Shown: positions 19,390 through 29,620 of the stretch, piece after piece | Layout: each line of letters starts with the position of its first letter | Numbering within the stretch: the stretch's first letter is position 1 | NCBI RefSeq assembly: GCF_000092065.1 | Contig: NC_009366.1 | Coordinates: 1 to 64,000 of the forward strand | Reading direction: 5' to 3' | Length of the DNA: 64,000 nt | Origin: Ostreococcus lucimarinus CCE9901 | Taxonomy: Eukaryota > Chlorophyta > Mamiellophyceae > Mamiellales > Bathycoccaceae | Notes under the pieces: generated by a model | Seen by the model: only the letters and a program-made list of their open reading frames with translations | Told to the model about the DNA's origin: nothing | The model's database searches: none | Translations under genes and position numbers: made by a program

Positions 19390-19446
19390 CGCGTGCCCGG
19401 TTCGCGCGTGCCTCGAATCGCGATCCGCGTCGCGGTCGAGCGCGCG
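19141..19446. promoter_or_regulatory. Divergent promoter, EME1-like / zinc-ribbon repeat gene
   Basis: 306 nt of extremely CG-rich sequence: a CG run at 19141-19162 and a (CGT)n run around 19358-19387. It is open in several frames, but the compositional bias explains that. No discrete element recognised. Confidence 0.5.
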
Positions 19447-20916
19447 ATGGAGCGCGCGATGGAGACCGTGAAACTCGACGTCGCGACGCGCGCGTGGAAC
19501 GTCGACGGGAGCGCCGGCGCGCGCGCGGCGAGCGGGCTGTCGTGGATCGCGGAGGCAGAGCGCGTCACGGGACGACGACGGGGACGGTGCGCGTACGACG
19601 GATGCGACGAGGAGGCGGAGCACGGCGGACACGTCTGGATCGCGGGCGTGTCGACGCGAGGCGCCGACGCGAAGTGCGCGTTGGTGCCGATATGCGCAGA
19701 TTGTAATTGGCCGGGCAATACGCGACGGATGCAGAACGGGGGGTCGTATTTGCGCGCGGGCGTGGTGGCGACGGCGGTGGAGATGACTCCGGAGATGCTG
19801 AACGCGCGGCGACGGTTCGCGCGGGACGAAGGAGACGAGGACGACGGCGAGGACGAGGAAGACGGCGAGGACGAGGGAGACGTGAGGGTGTGTGTTTCGT
19901 GCGGCACAGACATCTCGGGTATGCCGGCGAACCACACGGTGTGTCTCGCGTGTTTTCGACGCGGATCGCTGAGCGGCGATGGTCGTTCGGATGCCCGTCC
20001 TTGTGTTTCGTGCGGCACAGACATCTCGGGTATGCCGGCGAACCACACGGTGTGTCTCGCGTGTTTTCGACGCGGATCGCTGAGCGGCGATGGTCGTTCG
20101 GATGCCCGTCCTTGTGTTTCGTGCGGCACAGACATCTCGGGTATGCCGGCGAACCACACGGTGTGTCTCGCGTGTTTTCGACGCGGATCGCTGAGCGGCG
20201 ATGGTCGTTCGGATGCCCGTCCTTGTGTTTCGTGCGGCACAGACATCTCGGGTATGCCGGCGAACCATACGGTGTGTCTCGCGTGTTTTCGACGCGGATC
20301 GCTGAGCGGCGATGGTCGTTCGGATGCCCGTCCTTGTGTTTCGTGCGGCACAGACATCTCGGGTATGCCGGCGAACCACACGGTGTGTCTCGCGTGTTTT
20401 CGACGCGGATCGCTGAGCGGCGATGGTCGTTCGGATGCTCGTCCTTGTGTTTCGTGCGGCACAGACATCTCGGGTAGGCCGGCGAACCACACGGTGTGTC
20501 TCGCGTGTTTTCGACGCGGGTCGCTGAGCGGCGATGGTCGTTCTGATGCCCGTCCTTGTGTTTCGTGCGGCACAGACATCTCGGGTATGCCGGCGAACCA
20601 CACGGTGTGTCTCGCGTGTTTTCGACGCGGATCGCTGAGCGGCGATGGTCGTTCGGATGCCCGTCCTTGTGTTTCGTGCGGCACAGACATCTCGGGTATG
20701 CCGGCGAACCACACGGTGTGTCTCGCGTGTTTTCGACGCGGATCGCTGAGCGGCGATGGTCGTTCGGATGCCCGTCCTTGTGTTTCGTGCGGCACAGACA
20801 TCTCGGGTATGCCGGCGAACCACACGGTGTGTTTCGCGTGTTTTCGACGCGGATCGTACGACAGCGAGTACGACAGCGAGTACGACAGCGAGTACGACAG
20901 CGAGTACGACAGCTAA
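19447..20916 (+). CDS. Tandem zinc-ribbon repeat protein (nine 37-residue repeats)
   Basis: A 489-residue protein from the ATG at 19447 (another in frame at 19459). The N-terminal about 110 residues contain CAYDGCDEE and CALVPICADCNW, a first Cys/His-rich segment that looks like a treble-clef or zinc-binding unit, followed by an acidic hinge of Glu/Asp/Gly. Then come nine repeats of 37 residues, each with CVSCGTDISGMPANHTVCLAC, i.e. C-x2-C-x13-C-x2-C, a four-cysteine zinc ribbon, joined by FRRGSLSGDGRSDARP. Repeat 6 has Gly-Arg-Pro instead of Gly-Met-Pro and repeat 9 has Phe for Leu. The protein ends with four copies of YDSE plus YDS. I cannot assign a function; a multivalent scaffold or nucleic-acid/peptide binder is possible. 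TGTAA follows the stop by 23 nt. Confidence 0.85.
   Translation: MERAMETVKLDVATRAWNVDGSAGARAASGLSWIAEAERVTGRRRGRCAYDGCDEEAEHGGHVWIAGVSTRGADAKCALVPICADCNWPGNTRRMQNGGSYLRAGVVATAVEMTPEMLNARRRFARDEGDEDDGEDEEDGEDEGDVRVCVSCGTDISGMPANHTVCLACFRRGSLSGDGRSDARPCVSCGTDISGMPANHTVCLACFRRGSLSGDGRSDARPCVSCGTDISGMPANHTVCLACFRRGSLSGDGRSDARPCVSCGTDISGMPANHTVCLACFRRGSLSGDGRSDARPCVSCGTDISGMPANHTVCLACFRRGSLSGDGRSDARPCVSCGTDISGRPANHTVCLACFRRGSLSGDGRSDARPCVSCGTDISGMPANHTVCLACFRRGSLSGDGRSDARPCVSCGTDISGMPANHTVCLACFRRGSLSGDGRSDARPCVSCGTDISGMPANHTVCFACFRRGSYDSEYDSEYDSEYDSEYDS
19891..20853 (+). repeat. Nine 111-bp tandem repeats inside the zinc-ribbon gene
   Basis: Units start at 19891, 20002, 20113, 20224, 20335, 20446, 20557, 20668 and 20779. 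They differ by only a few bases (e.g. a C/T in repeat 4, a T/C and G changes in repeats 5 and 6, a T near the end of repeat 9). Synonymous sites are as conserved as the rest, which indicates recent duplication or gene conversion. A second, 12-bp array (TACGACAGCGAG, 4.75 copies) follows at 20857-20913. Confidence 0.97.
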
Positions 20917-21048
20917 CTGGCTACGTAGATCGGGATGGATGTAAATAACGCAACGGAATAATCGTTTCACGCGCGTCTCTTCGTTCTCTTTGCGGTGTTC
21001 GATTTACAACGTCTCGCGCGCGCGCGGCGGGCCGAGACGACGAGTAAG

Positions 21049-22157
21049 CTAACGTAAGCGTTCGAGCGCCCGGGCGGTCGTGGACTTCTTACTCGGCGAC
21101 GCGTTTTCGTCGGCTAAATCGAGCTTGCGTCGGGCGCCGCGCTTGCCACCTTCGTAACCGCCGCGCGAGCCCCATTCAACTTTACCGGCGTGATCTTCGT
21201 CGTCGTCCAGAACCGATCGCGCCACGCTACCGACGATGTTTGTCATCGTGCCCGGGGACATCATGAGCGACGTCGGCGCGCTGGGTGAGGCGAAACCGGC
21301 GGCGCCCACGAGCGGCGACTCGGCTTGACTCGCCTTGAACGGCGAACTAAATCCTAAAGCCTCCGCCGCCGCGTTGACGACGCGACCGACTATACCGATC
21401 GGCGGTGATGCCGGTACATCGGGTTCGACCACCTTGCGACGCTTCGCGGGCGACCTTGGACTCGTGGACGCGCGCTTCGGCGACTTTTTTGGCGACTTTT
21501 TCGGCGGCGACGTCTGCATTTGACTCGCCGTTTGCGTCGGCATGATTTCCTCGTCATCGTCGTCGTCGTCGTCGTCGAAAACAATCGTCGGTTTCTTCGT
21601 TTTACGCTCCAGCGCGAGTTTCTTCGCGTTAGGGCTCGCGAGTAGCAACGGTTTCACCCCCGGCGCCGGCACGTTTGAAAATTCGCCTTCCTGCGTCGCC
21701 TTTGCCGTCGCCGCCGTCACCAACTCATCCTCATCTTCGCTTTCGCTCTCCATCTCCAACGCGCGCTGATTTGCCATGTACTTCCCACGTCCAGGCGAGC
21801 TCGTCGTCGCGCGCATCGTTCGACTCGCGTTCGCCGCGCCGCCGTCTCGTCGCGGCGAACGCGCCTGCGATTCGCCGCCGCCGTAATCCTCGGGCGTGTC
21901 ATCGATCGGTGCGATTTTCTGCATCGCGAGCGCACGGCGTCAGTCATCGCTGTCATTTCTCCGAGTCGCATCGCCCGACGCGTTCGCGCGCGCATCGCCG
22001 CGCGCGCACGCGCACGCACCGCATCGACGTTTGAAAACCATCCTGGGATGCGCGCCAACGCGCTTTTTTGGTCGCTCGGCACGACGGCGTCGACGGCGAA
22101 TTGCGCGCGATCGAACGCGGGGGCGTCGCCTCGCGAGAGCGTCTTCAAGGTTGACAT
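21049..22157 (-). CDS. Unknown basic, disordered protein (spliced)
   Basis: A 335-residue protein in two exons (22020-22157 and 21049-21918). The first exon, starting MSTLKTLSRGDAPAFDRAQF, joins in phase 0 to the body through a donor GTGCGT, ACTGAC and acceptor TGCAG; the body alone would start at the ATG that overlaps the acceptor. The sequence is mostly low complexity: an acidic patch DDDDDDDDEE, several Ser-Pro-Lys blocks (SPPKKSPKKSPKR), a KRRKVVEP segment that looks like a nuclear localisation signal, and a helical part (IVGRVVNAAAEALGFSSPF). Nuclear/chromatin role is a guess from composition; no family recognised. Confidence 0.7.
21919..22019 (-). other. Intron of the 21-kb unknown gene (101 nt)
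   Basis: Donor GTGCGT after GATGCG, ACTGAC at 21939-21944 (minus strand; presumed A at 21940, 21 nt before the end), acceptor GATGCAG. Phase 0. Both flanking frames look protein-like, and removal joins them without a stop. Confidence 0.8.
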
Positions 22158-22276
22158 CGCGCGCGCGCGACGACGACGGCGTCGGAACGTGCGGTTCGTG
22201 GATGCGGTGGCTTTGGTTCAAGTTTTCTTCTCGTTTTTTGAAAACAAAACTTCTACTACGCGAGACGATTGGTGTC

Positions 22277-23641
22277 CTACAGAAATTGTATCGAGCGGCA
22301 GCTTAAGGTGTCGATGTCGACCAAGACGGCGATGCCGGTGGATGAGAATTTCGGCACGGCGACGACGAGGGTGTCGGCGACTCCGGCGGCTGGGTCGTGG
22401 GAAACGCGCTCGTAGCCGAACGCGTCTTGACATCCCGCAAAGTACACTCGCGGGGTGCGTTCGATGACGAACGGATCGCGGTCTTTGAAAGGGTAACACG
22501 CCAACGTATCGGGGGCGCCCGGGGCGATGTGTTGCCATCGCAAGGTTTGAGTCAACGCGGCGACGGGACGTTTGGCGGCGGCGGCGCCGACAAAAGCGCT
22601 GGAGACGTCGTCGGCGTCGATGGTGCTAAATTTCATCACGTCTTCGACGTTTTGCCCAGACGTGCCCAGGAAAGAGGTCTGATCGACCGTCAAATCGTGC
22701 GGATTCGTCACTAAACACATCGTCTTTTCGTACTTTGACGCCTCGGGAAAGTACACCGGGTGCAGCGGTTGCTGCGGCATCGCCTTGTTCGTCGGGTCCG
22801 TCTTCCCGCTCATCACGTCCACGGGCACCGCGCTCGCGAGCTCGGCGAGCATGATGTCGAGTTCTTTGAGCGCTTCACTCGTCGCCGCCGAAGGTTCTTC
22901 CGAGCTCGTCTTTAAATCCATCGTCCCACCGGCGATGATGACGCGACAAATCTTCGCCGCGTCCGAGTCGCTCGGCGATTCGTCGCCGTAGGCGATGGAC
23001 GCCCCGGTGACGTAATCGACAAACATTTGATTGCGCGCCGACGCCGCGGCATCGTTGCCACCGATCTCAAATCCAGAGACCAAACACACGTATTTGGTCG
23101 CCGTCGATGCCTCGGACTTTGATTTCTTCGCCTCGCCCGTCGTCGGCGGCGCGTACGCCACGACGTCGTCGACGAGGAAATCTCCCTTCACCGCCTTCCC
23201 CTTCACCGCGCACACCACCCCGGTGACGAATTTCCCCGCGTCCACGCCCAGCAGTTTCACTCGCGCGCCCTCGTCCTCGAACTCTAGTCCATCGTCCTCG
23301 CGCGTGTACGTCGCCCGCTCCTCGCGCGTCGTCGCCGCCGCGCCCTCCGCCTCCTCGCCGTATCCCTTGACGTACTCGTCGAGTATGATTGGTTTATCCT
23401 TCATATCCTTATAAATCGTCCCCACGATGACGCACGCCTCGTCCTCGCACAGCTCCAGCACCGCGCGCGTCGGCATCGTCGGCCATCGCGCGCGCGCCGC
23501 CTCGCGCGCGCGCGGTTTCAGCGCCTGCAGCCGGTTAAAGTACAACTGAAAGTACTGCCCGTGCATCTTGTTCGCCAACGAGAATCGCGCGTCGTCGATC
23601 GCGCGCGTCGCCGACGCGCGCGTCGCGCCGTCGCCCGCCAT
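22277..23641 (-). CDS. POLD2: DNA polymerase delta subunit 2 (POLD2, p50)
   Basis: A 454-residue B-subunit of replicative DNA polymerase delta, which links the catalytic subunit to the other accessory subunits in the nucleus. The N-terminus has the family pattern LANKMHGQYFQLYFNRLQALKPR; an OB-fold region and an inactive phosphoesterase fold follow (YVCLVSGFEIGG; RVIIAGGTMDL; LASAVPVDVMSGKTDPTN; QQPLHPVYFPEA; LVTNPHDLTVD; FLGTSGQNVEDVMKFS). Length is normal for the family. The start at 23641 leaves 174 nt to the MSI1 start on the other strand; the frame remains open further upstream but only antisense to MSI1. Confidence 0.96.
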   Translation of the reverse strand: MAGDGATRASATRAIDDARFSLANKMHGQYFQLYFNRLQALKPRAREAARARWPTMPTRAVLELCEDEACVIVGTIYKDMKDKPIILDEYVKGYGEEAEGAAATTREERATYTREDDGLEFEDEGARVKLLGVDAGKFVTGVVCAVKGKAVKGDFLVDDVVAYAPPTTGEAKKSKSEASTATKYVCLVSGFEIGGNDAAASARNQMFVDYVTGASIAYGDESPSDSDAAKICRVIIAGGTMDLKTSSEEPSAATSEALKELDIMLAELASAVPVDVMSGKTDPTNKAMPQQPLHPVYFPEASKYEKTMCLVTNPHDLTVDQTSFLGTSGQNVEDVMKFSTIDADDVSSAFVGAAAAKRPVAALTQTLRWQHIAPGAPDTLACYPFKDRDPFVIERTPRVYFAGCQDAFGYERVSHDPAAGVADTLVVAVPKFSSTGIAVLVDIDTLSCRSIQFL

Positions 23642-23728
23642 CGTCGAATCGGCGCGTCGCCGCGCGCGCGTCGCGCGTCGTCGAGTGCCGCGCCGCCGCC
23701 GACGTCCGGCGCGCGCGAGTGTGCGTAA

Positions 23729-25114
<1,386 letters not shown>

Positions 25115-25149
25115 AACAATGCTGATGATAATACAAATGAATCGAACGA

Positions 25150-25776
25150 TTAACACCGCGCCCAGCACCGATTACACTCGCCCAAGCACGCCTTACCTTC
25201 GCCCGCGCAATCCAAGTTGTTGCCGAGCGCTTGGGGCACGCGCACGACGTACTTGACGAAATTCCTCGTATCGCGCTTCATGAAGTAATTCTTCTCGATG
25301 TGTTCCGTCGCCGCCGTCAACTGCTCGACGTCGCACGCTAAAATTTCTGGTTGTTTCTTCACAATCTTCGCCAAATCACACTCCGACGCTCTCGTCGTCA
25401 CGCCGATCGATTCCAAAAACGCCACGCGCGCCGTCACATCCGCCGCCGTCGGCACCTCTCGCACCTTGGTGTTTCGCCAGTATCCTTGCCCGCGCCACCC
25501 GAACGCCTTTTCCATCATCGCGTCCACGTCGTCATCGTTCATTTCGTCGCCGTTCGCTCCCACGGCGTCGCGCACGACCGCGCGCGCGTCGTTCCAGAGC
25601 TTTCGCGCGTCGTCATCCATCGTCGACGTCGCGCGCGCGTCGACGTCGACGTCGGCGTCGTTCGTCGTCGACGCGCGGACGCGCGCGCGACGACGGCGCG
25701 CGCACCGCGTCGTCGCGCGCGTCATCGTCGGCGTCGTCGCGCGCGTCGCGCGCGGCGTCGGCATCGTCGTCGGCAT
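25150..25776 (-). CDS. Plastid/mitochondrial mTERF-like small protein with Cys-rich tail
   Basis: A 208-residue protein. From the ATG at 25776 it starts with an Arg/Thr-rich organelle-type leader (MPTTMPTPRATRATTPT). Residues about 120-185 contain one to two mTERF-like helical repeats (FLESIGVTTRASECDLAKIVKKQPEILACDVEQL). The C-terminus is Cys-rich: CAGEGKACLGECNRCWARC, six cysteines that could bind metal or form disulfides. mTERF proteins act in organelle transcription or translation, but a full mTERF has many more repeats, so this is a short relative at best. A longer frame to 25986 is open but is not needed. Confidence 0.6.
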   Translation of the reverse strand: MPTTMPTPRATRATTPTMTRATTRCARRRRARVRASTTNDADVDVDARATSTMDDDARKLWNDARAVVRDAVGANGDEMNDDDVDAMMEKAFGWRGQGYWRNTKVREVPTAADVTARVAFLESIGVTTRASECDLAKIVKKQPEILACDVEQLTAATEHIEKNYFMKRDTRNFVKYVVRVPQALGNNLDCAGEGKACLGECNRCWARC

Positions 25777-25997
25777 CGCGGCGACGCGTCGCGAGATGGA
25801 GAGGTGTCGGCGTCTCGTCTCGGCGCGGCGTGTTTCATTCTTCGGTCTTCTTACAAGCGCCCGCGTAGGACGGCGCGACAAGTGTGGGTGGATAAATGTG
25901 TGAACGATCGAATGAAAGAACGTAAGGGCATGGAAGGCGCCGGGCGCCGCGGCGGACGCCGTCATAAATTCTCGGCGTTGGTACAAAAAGACGTCGT

Positions 25998-28043
25998 TTA
26001 GGCTTCGGCGATCATCTTGCGAATCGCGTCCGTCGTCGCCTGGGTTAAGGTGGTGTTCTTCTTCTCAGCGTACGCTTGAAGCGCCTCGAACGCATCGCGC
26101 TCGATCATGACGCGCGGCAAACGCCCGACGGTCTCGACGGCGGCGGCGGTCGGCGCGGCGGCGGCGGCGGCGGCGACGGGGGCGGCGCTCGGAACGTACG
26201 AGTCGCAAAACGCGCGAAGCGCGTCGAACCCGACGCGATTGATAAAGTTGCCGAAGAACTCACCCGCATTGCGCTGCTGCGCCCACATGGCAAAGATGGG
26301 CTCAAAGAACGTTTCGATGTCATCCACCTTGACGCGCTCGGCGTACGCGCTCGACACGCCCGTCATCGCGCGCGTGCCTCCGAGCCAAATTTGGTAGCTC
26401 GCCGGACCGTCGCCGACGAAACCGAGCTCAGCCATGTACGGACGCGCGCAACCGTTGGGGCAACCAGTCATACGAATGACTAAGTCGTCCGACATCGCCA
26501 AGCCAACCTTGGTCATGGTCGTGCGCAAACGCGCGTTAATCTCCGGCAAACCGCGCTCGGCTTCGGTGATGGCGAGACCGCACAAAGGTAACGCCGGGCA
26601 CGCCATGGAGAGACGTTCGAGAGCGTCGACTTCGGACGCGTCTTTCACGCCCGCGGCTTGCAAAGTGGCCATGATATCCGCCTTCCACGCCGGATCGACG
26701 TCGGTGAGCAACATATCTTGCTGAGCGGTGAGACGAACCGGAAGTTCGTATCGCTCGATGACGTTGCGCAAAGCCTTCCTCATTTCGCCACGAAGACGAC
26801 CGTTTTGGACGTGCACACCGTACCAAAGCTTACCGTCGCCTTGTTCGTTCCATCCCAAGTACGTAGGGAATTCGAACGGCGCCAACTCAACGCCGGCTTC
26901 AAACTTCTTGCCGTAGTATTGCTCCGTCACCGTCTTGAATCGCTCCATGCCCCAGCTCTCGACCAAGTACTTCAATCTACTCTGCTTGCGATCATCGCGG
27001 CGACCGTAGTCACGCTGCGTGCACGTGATGGCCTTGACCGCGTACAAGATGTCGCGCGGTCCGCAGAAACCGAGAAGGGTGGCTGCCCGCGGGAACGTGG
27101 CGTCGTTGCGGTGCGAGCGCCCCATGCCACCGCCGACGTAAACGTTGTACCCGACGTGCTTGCCGTCGCGCATGACGACGACGATGCCGATATCGTTCGT
27201 CAAGACGTCGATGTGGTTATCGCCCTCCACGGTGACGCCAATCTTAAACTTACGCGGCAAGAATAACGAACCGTAAATGGGTTCGGGCGAACCCTCAAAG
27301 TTGGTGCCGTGGCGGTTTTCCATGCGCGCCGCCGTCACTTCGGGCTTTTCAGCCGTCATGATTTGCTCGCCGTCGAGCCAGACGTCGTAATACGCCCCGC
27401 TTTGCGGCGCCAACAAGTCGGCGATATCTTTGGCCAGTTCTTGCGCGATATCATACTCCGGTTTGTTGGCGTACGGCGCCGGAGACGCGGTGACGTTGCG
27501 ATTGATGTCTCCGCACGCCCCCAACGTTGAACCCATGTTACGAATCACCGTCGCGAACGTTTCCTTCAGGTCGCTCTTCAAGATTCCGTGCAATTGATAC
27601 GTTTGTCGCGTCGTCAATCGCAGCGTTCCGTTCCCGTGCGTGTTCGCCAAGTCATCCATGGTCAGGTACAACTTGTTCGGCACCTTGCCCGCGGGCTGCT
27701 TCGTGCGCATCATGAATTGATAAAACTTCCCCTCCCCGAACGCTCGCTTCTCTCGATCGTCCTGTTGATACCCGCCGTGAAACTTATACAACTGCGCCGC
27801 GTCCTCGGAGATGTTCGACGCCGTCGTCGCCAACTCCTCGATCAGCGGGTGTCGCAGGTAGTCGCTGTTTTCCTTGATGATTTCAACCTTGCTTCGCTTC
27901 GCCGGTTCCTTCTGCGCGCCCGAGCTCGGCGTCGCGACGTTCGTCACGACGCACCGTCGGTTCTTCGCGCGCTTCACCGTCGTCCCCGCGCGCGTCACCG
28001 CGCGGTGCGCTCGCGTCGCCGGCGTCGGCACCGCGCGCGCCAT
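25998..28043 (-). CDS. SIR: Ferredoxin-sulfite reductase, chloroplast
   Basis: A 681-residue enzyme that reduces sulfite to sulfide with electrons from ferredoxin in plastid sulfate assimilation, using siroheme and a [4Fe-4S] cluster. The N-terminal about 45 residues are a transit peptide. The two sulfite/nitrite reductase repeats are complete, with substrate-site regions ([25 protein letters not shown]) and the cluster ligands in CPALPLCG and [16 protein letters not shown]. The ending is a short Ala-rich linker and a small extra tail ([19 protein letters not shown]) past the usual end. I use the ATG at 28043; one at 28070 would add nine residues. Confidence 0.97.
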   Translation of the reverse strand: MARAVPTPATRAHRAVTRAGTTVKRAKNRRCVVTNVATPSSGAQKEPAKRSKVEIIKENSDYLRHPLIEELATTASNISEDAAQLYKFHGGYQQDDREKRAFGEGKFYQFMMRTKQPAGKVPNKLYLTMDDLANTHGNGTLRLTTRQTYQLHGILKSDLKETFATVIRNMGSTLGACGDINRNVTASPAPYANKPEYDIAQELAKDIADLLAPQSGAYYDVWLDGEQIMTAEKPEVTAARMENRHGTNFEGSPEPIYGSLFLPRKFKIGVTVEGDNHIDVLTNDIGIVVVMRDGKHVGYNVYVGGGMGRSHRNDATFPRAATLLGFCGPRDILYAVKAITCTQRDYGRRDDRKQSRLKYLVESWGMERFKTVTEQYYGKKFEAGVELAPFEFPTYLGWNEQGDGKLWYGVHVQNGRLRGEMRKALRNVIERYELPVRLTAQQDMLLTDVDPAWKADIMATLQAAGVKDASEVDALERLSMACPALPLCGLAITEAERGLPEINARLRTTMTKVGLAMSDDLVIRMTGCPNGCARPYMAELGFVGDGPASYQIWLGGTRAMTGVSSAYAERVKVDDIETFFEPIFAMWAQQRNAGEFFGNFINRVGFDALRAFCDSYVPSAAPVAAAAAAAPTAAAVETVGRLPRVMIERDAFEALQAYAEKKNTTLTQATTDAIRKMIAEA

Positions 28044-28335
28044 GGTCGATCGCTCGGCACCGATTTTCATTCGCGACGTCGCGATTCGCGTCGCGTTCGC
28101 GCGTCGGCGCGCGCGAGGTCTTCGACGGCGTCGACCGGTCGAGCGTTCGCGACGTTCGCGTCGCGTCGCGTCGCGTCGCGTCGCGTTCGCGTCGCGCGTC
28201 GATGTGCGTCGACGTCGAAAAGACCCGGAAAGAAATCCAGGGTTTCCTCCCGTCCGCCGGCGTCGCCAAAGCGGGGTCTTCGGGCACTGGCGGACTGGCG
28301 CGGCGAGACTGTCAGCCGCGACTGCGCCGACTGCG

Positions 28336-29319
28336 CTATCCGCGCCGACGCGGGAACAGCGCGCCTCGATCGCGCGGGTACGCGTCGCCGAAGGTTTTTA
28401 AATACCACGCGTGGTGCGAAGACGCGACGCACGCGAGGTTGGCGACGACGGCGGCGAGCAGGGCGAGCGGGGCGAGACGCGGGACGCGCGCGGCGACGAC
28501 GGCGGACGACGACGACGCGCGCGATACCGACGACACCGACGGACGCGCGGAGACGGAGAGCTTGCCGAGGAAGACGTCGGTGGGAACGACGATGAGCGCG
28601 AGACCGAGGTAAAGGACGATCTCGGCGAGGTAGTGCGCGCAGGAGACGCGCTCGAACCAACCGCCGCGCGGGATAAAGTATCGCGAGCGGCGCGCGACGT
28701 CGGCGTCGGCGTCGCGCGCGCTCGAGGACGGCGCGCTCGGTTCGCGCAAACGCGCGAGTATGACGTGACACTCGTACTGCCGATAATTTCCGAGCGCGAA
28801 CAGCGCGACGCCGAGCGCGCCGAGCGCCGTCGCCGCGAGCGTCTCGAGCGGCTCGAGCGTCGTCTTCGCCGCGTCGCCGCAGTCGTACGCCGCCCACGTC
28901 TTCGGCGCGCACACGTAATACGCCAACCCGCCCGCGTACACGATCGCGTGCATCGTCGCGTCGTCTCCGTACGTGCTCACGCGCGCGCTCTCGTACAATC
29001 TCCTCAAACAGTGCGCCTGAAACAGCGTCGCCGCGACGACCGCCGCGCGCGCGTCCGCCCGTCCCGTCGCCGCGCCTCTCGCCCACAGCCTCGCCAGCTC
29101 GCGCGCGTTCGCCGCGCACCCGACGACGTAAAAGTGTCGAAACCACGCGTGCGGCGCTCGTCCGCGCTTCAGTCCCTTCCCGTCCTTGCCTCGCGCCGCC
29201 GCGCCGCGCGCCGCCTCGACGTCCCGTCGCGCCGCGACGAGCGCGCTGCACGTCACGAGCGCGAGCCACGTCAGCGCGAGCGCGACGTTCGCCGTCGAGT
29301 CATCGTCCCAGTCCCACAT
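28336..29319 (-). CDS. Polyprenol reductase (SRD5A3-like steroid 5-alpha-reductase family)
   Basis: A 327-residue membrane protein. The C-terminal half is typical of the 3-oxo-5-alpha-steroid 4-dehydrogenase fold: [37 protein letters not shown] and the terminal [22 protein letters not shown]. Its closest named class is SRD5A3/polyprenol reductase, which makes dolichol from polyprenol in the ER and so supports N-glycosylation. About six hydrophobic helices. A frame beginning at 29841 is open upstream, but that part is antisense to the Hsp110 gene; MWDWDDD at 29319 is the natural start. The cis-prenyltransferase in this window (54313-55434) would make related polyprenyl substrates, though probably in the plastid. 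Confidence 0.88.
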   Translation of the reverse strand: MWDWDDDSTANVALALTWLALVTCSALVAARRDVEAARGAAARGKDGKGLKRGRAPHAWFRHFYVVGCAANARELARLWARGAATGRADARAAVVAATLFQAHCLRRLYESARVSTYGDDATMHAIVYAGGLAYYVCAPKTWAAYDCGDAAKTTLEPLETLAATALGALGVALFALGNYRQYECHVILARLREPSAPSSSARDADADVARRSRYFIPRGGWFERVSCAHYLAEIVLYLGLALIVVPTDVFLGKLSVSARPSVSSVSRASSSSAVVAARVPRLAPLALLAAVVANLACVASSHHAWYLKTFGDAYPRDRGALFPRRRG

Positions 29320-29620
29320 CCTCCGGCGTCCCGCCCCGCGCGCCGACGTCTGCGCGCCGCGCGTTTCGCGTCGCGTCGGTCGCGTCCCGGCGGCCCACCG
29401 AAACACCCACCAGTGGCGAACGACAAAAACACCCGGGAGCGCGCGCCGACGCGACGGCTCGACGATTGACCCGACGCGACGTTTCGCACACGTCGACGCC
29501 TCGACGCGCGACGCCACGCGACGCGCCGAGAACCTCGCGCGAGAACCTCTACTCAACGCTCGCCGCTTCCGAGCGCGAAACGTCGACGCGAAGACCGACC
29601 TCGAGCGATCGAAACGCAAG
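29320..29620. promoter_or_regulatory. Divergent promoter, polyprenol reductase / Hsp110
   Basis: 301 nt between the two start codons. CG-rich, without a clear heat-shock element triplet (nGAAnnTTCn), TATA box or other known motif. Nothing else seen. Confidence 0.45.

Noticed and set aside
18451-19446. 5' extension of the zinc-ribbon frame by 332 codons
   Set aside because: It runs antisense to the EME1-like gene and is Arg-rich, as expected for the shadow of a CG-rich coding strand. The ATG at 19447 has the right position.
19110-20825. 571-codon frame on the minus strand over the repeat block
   Set aside because: Follows from a repeat length divisible by three; the repeated peptide lacks a domain pattern, while the plus frame has C-x2-C pairs.
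19891-20853. Tandem array resembling CRISPR repeats
   Set aside because: Units are contiguous without spacers and are coding; this is a eukaryotic chromosome end.
29320-29620. Heat-shock elements in the Hsp110 promoter
   Set aside because: GAA and TTC words occur but not in the required alternating 5-bp spacing.
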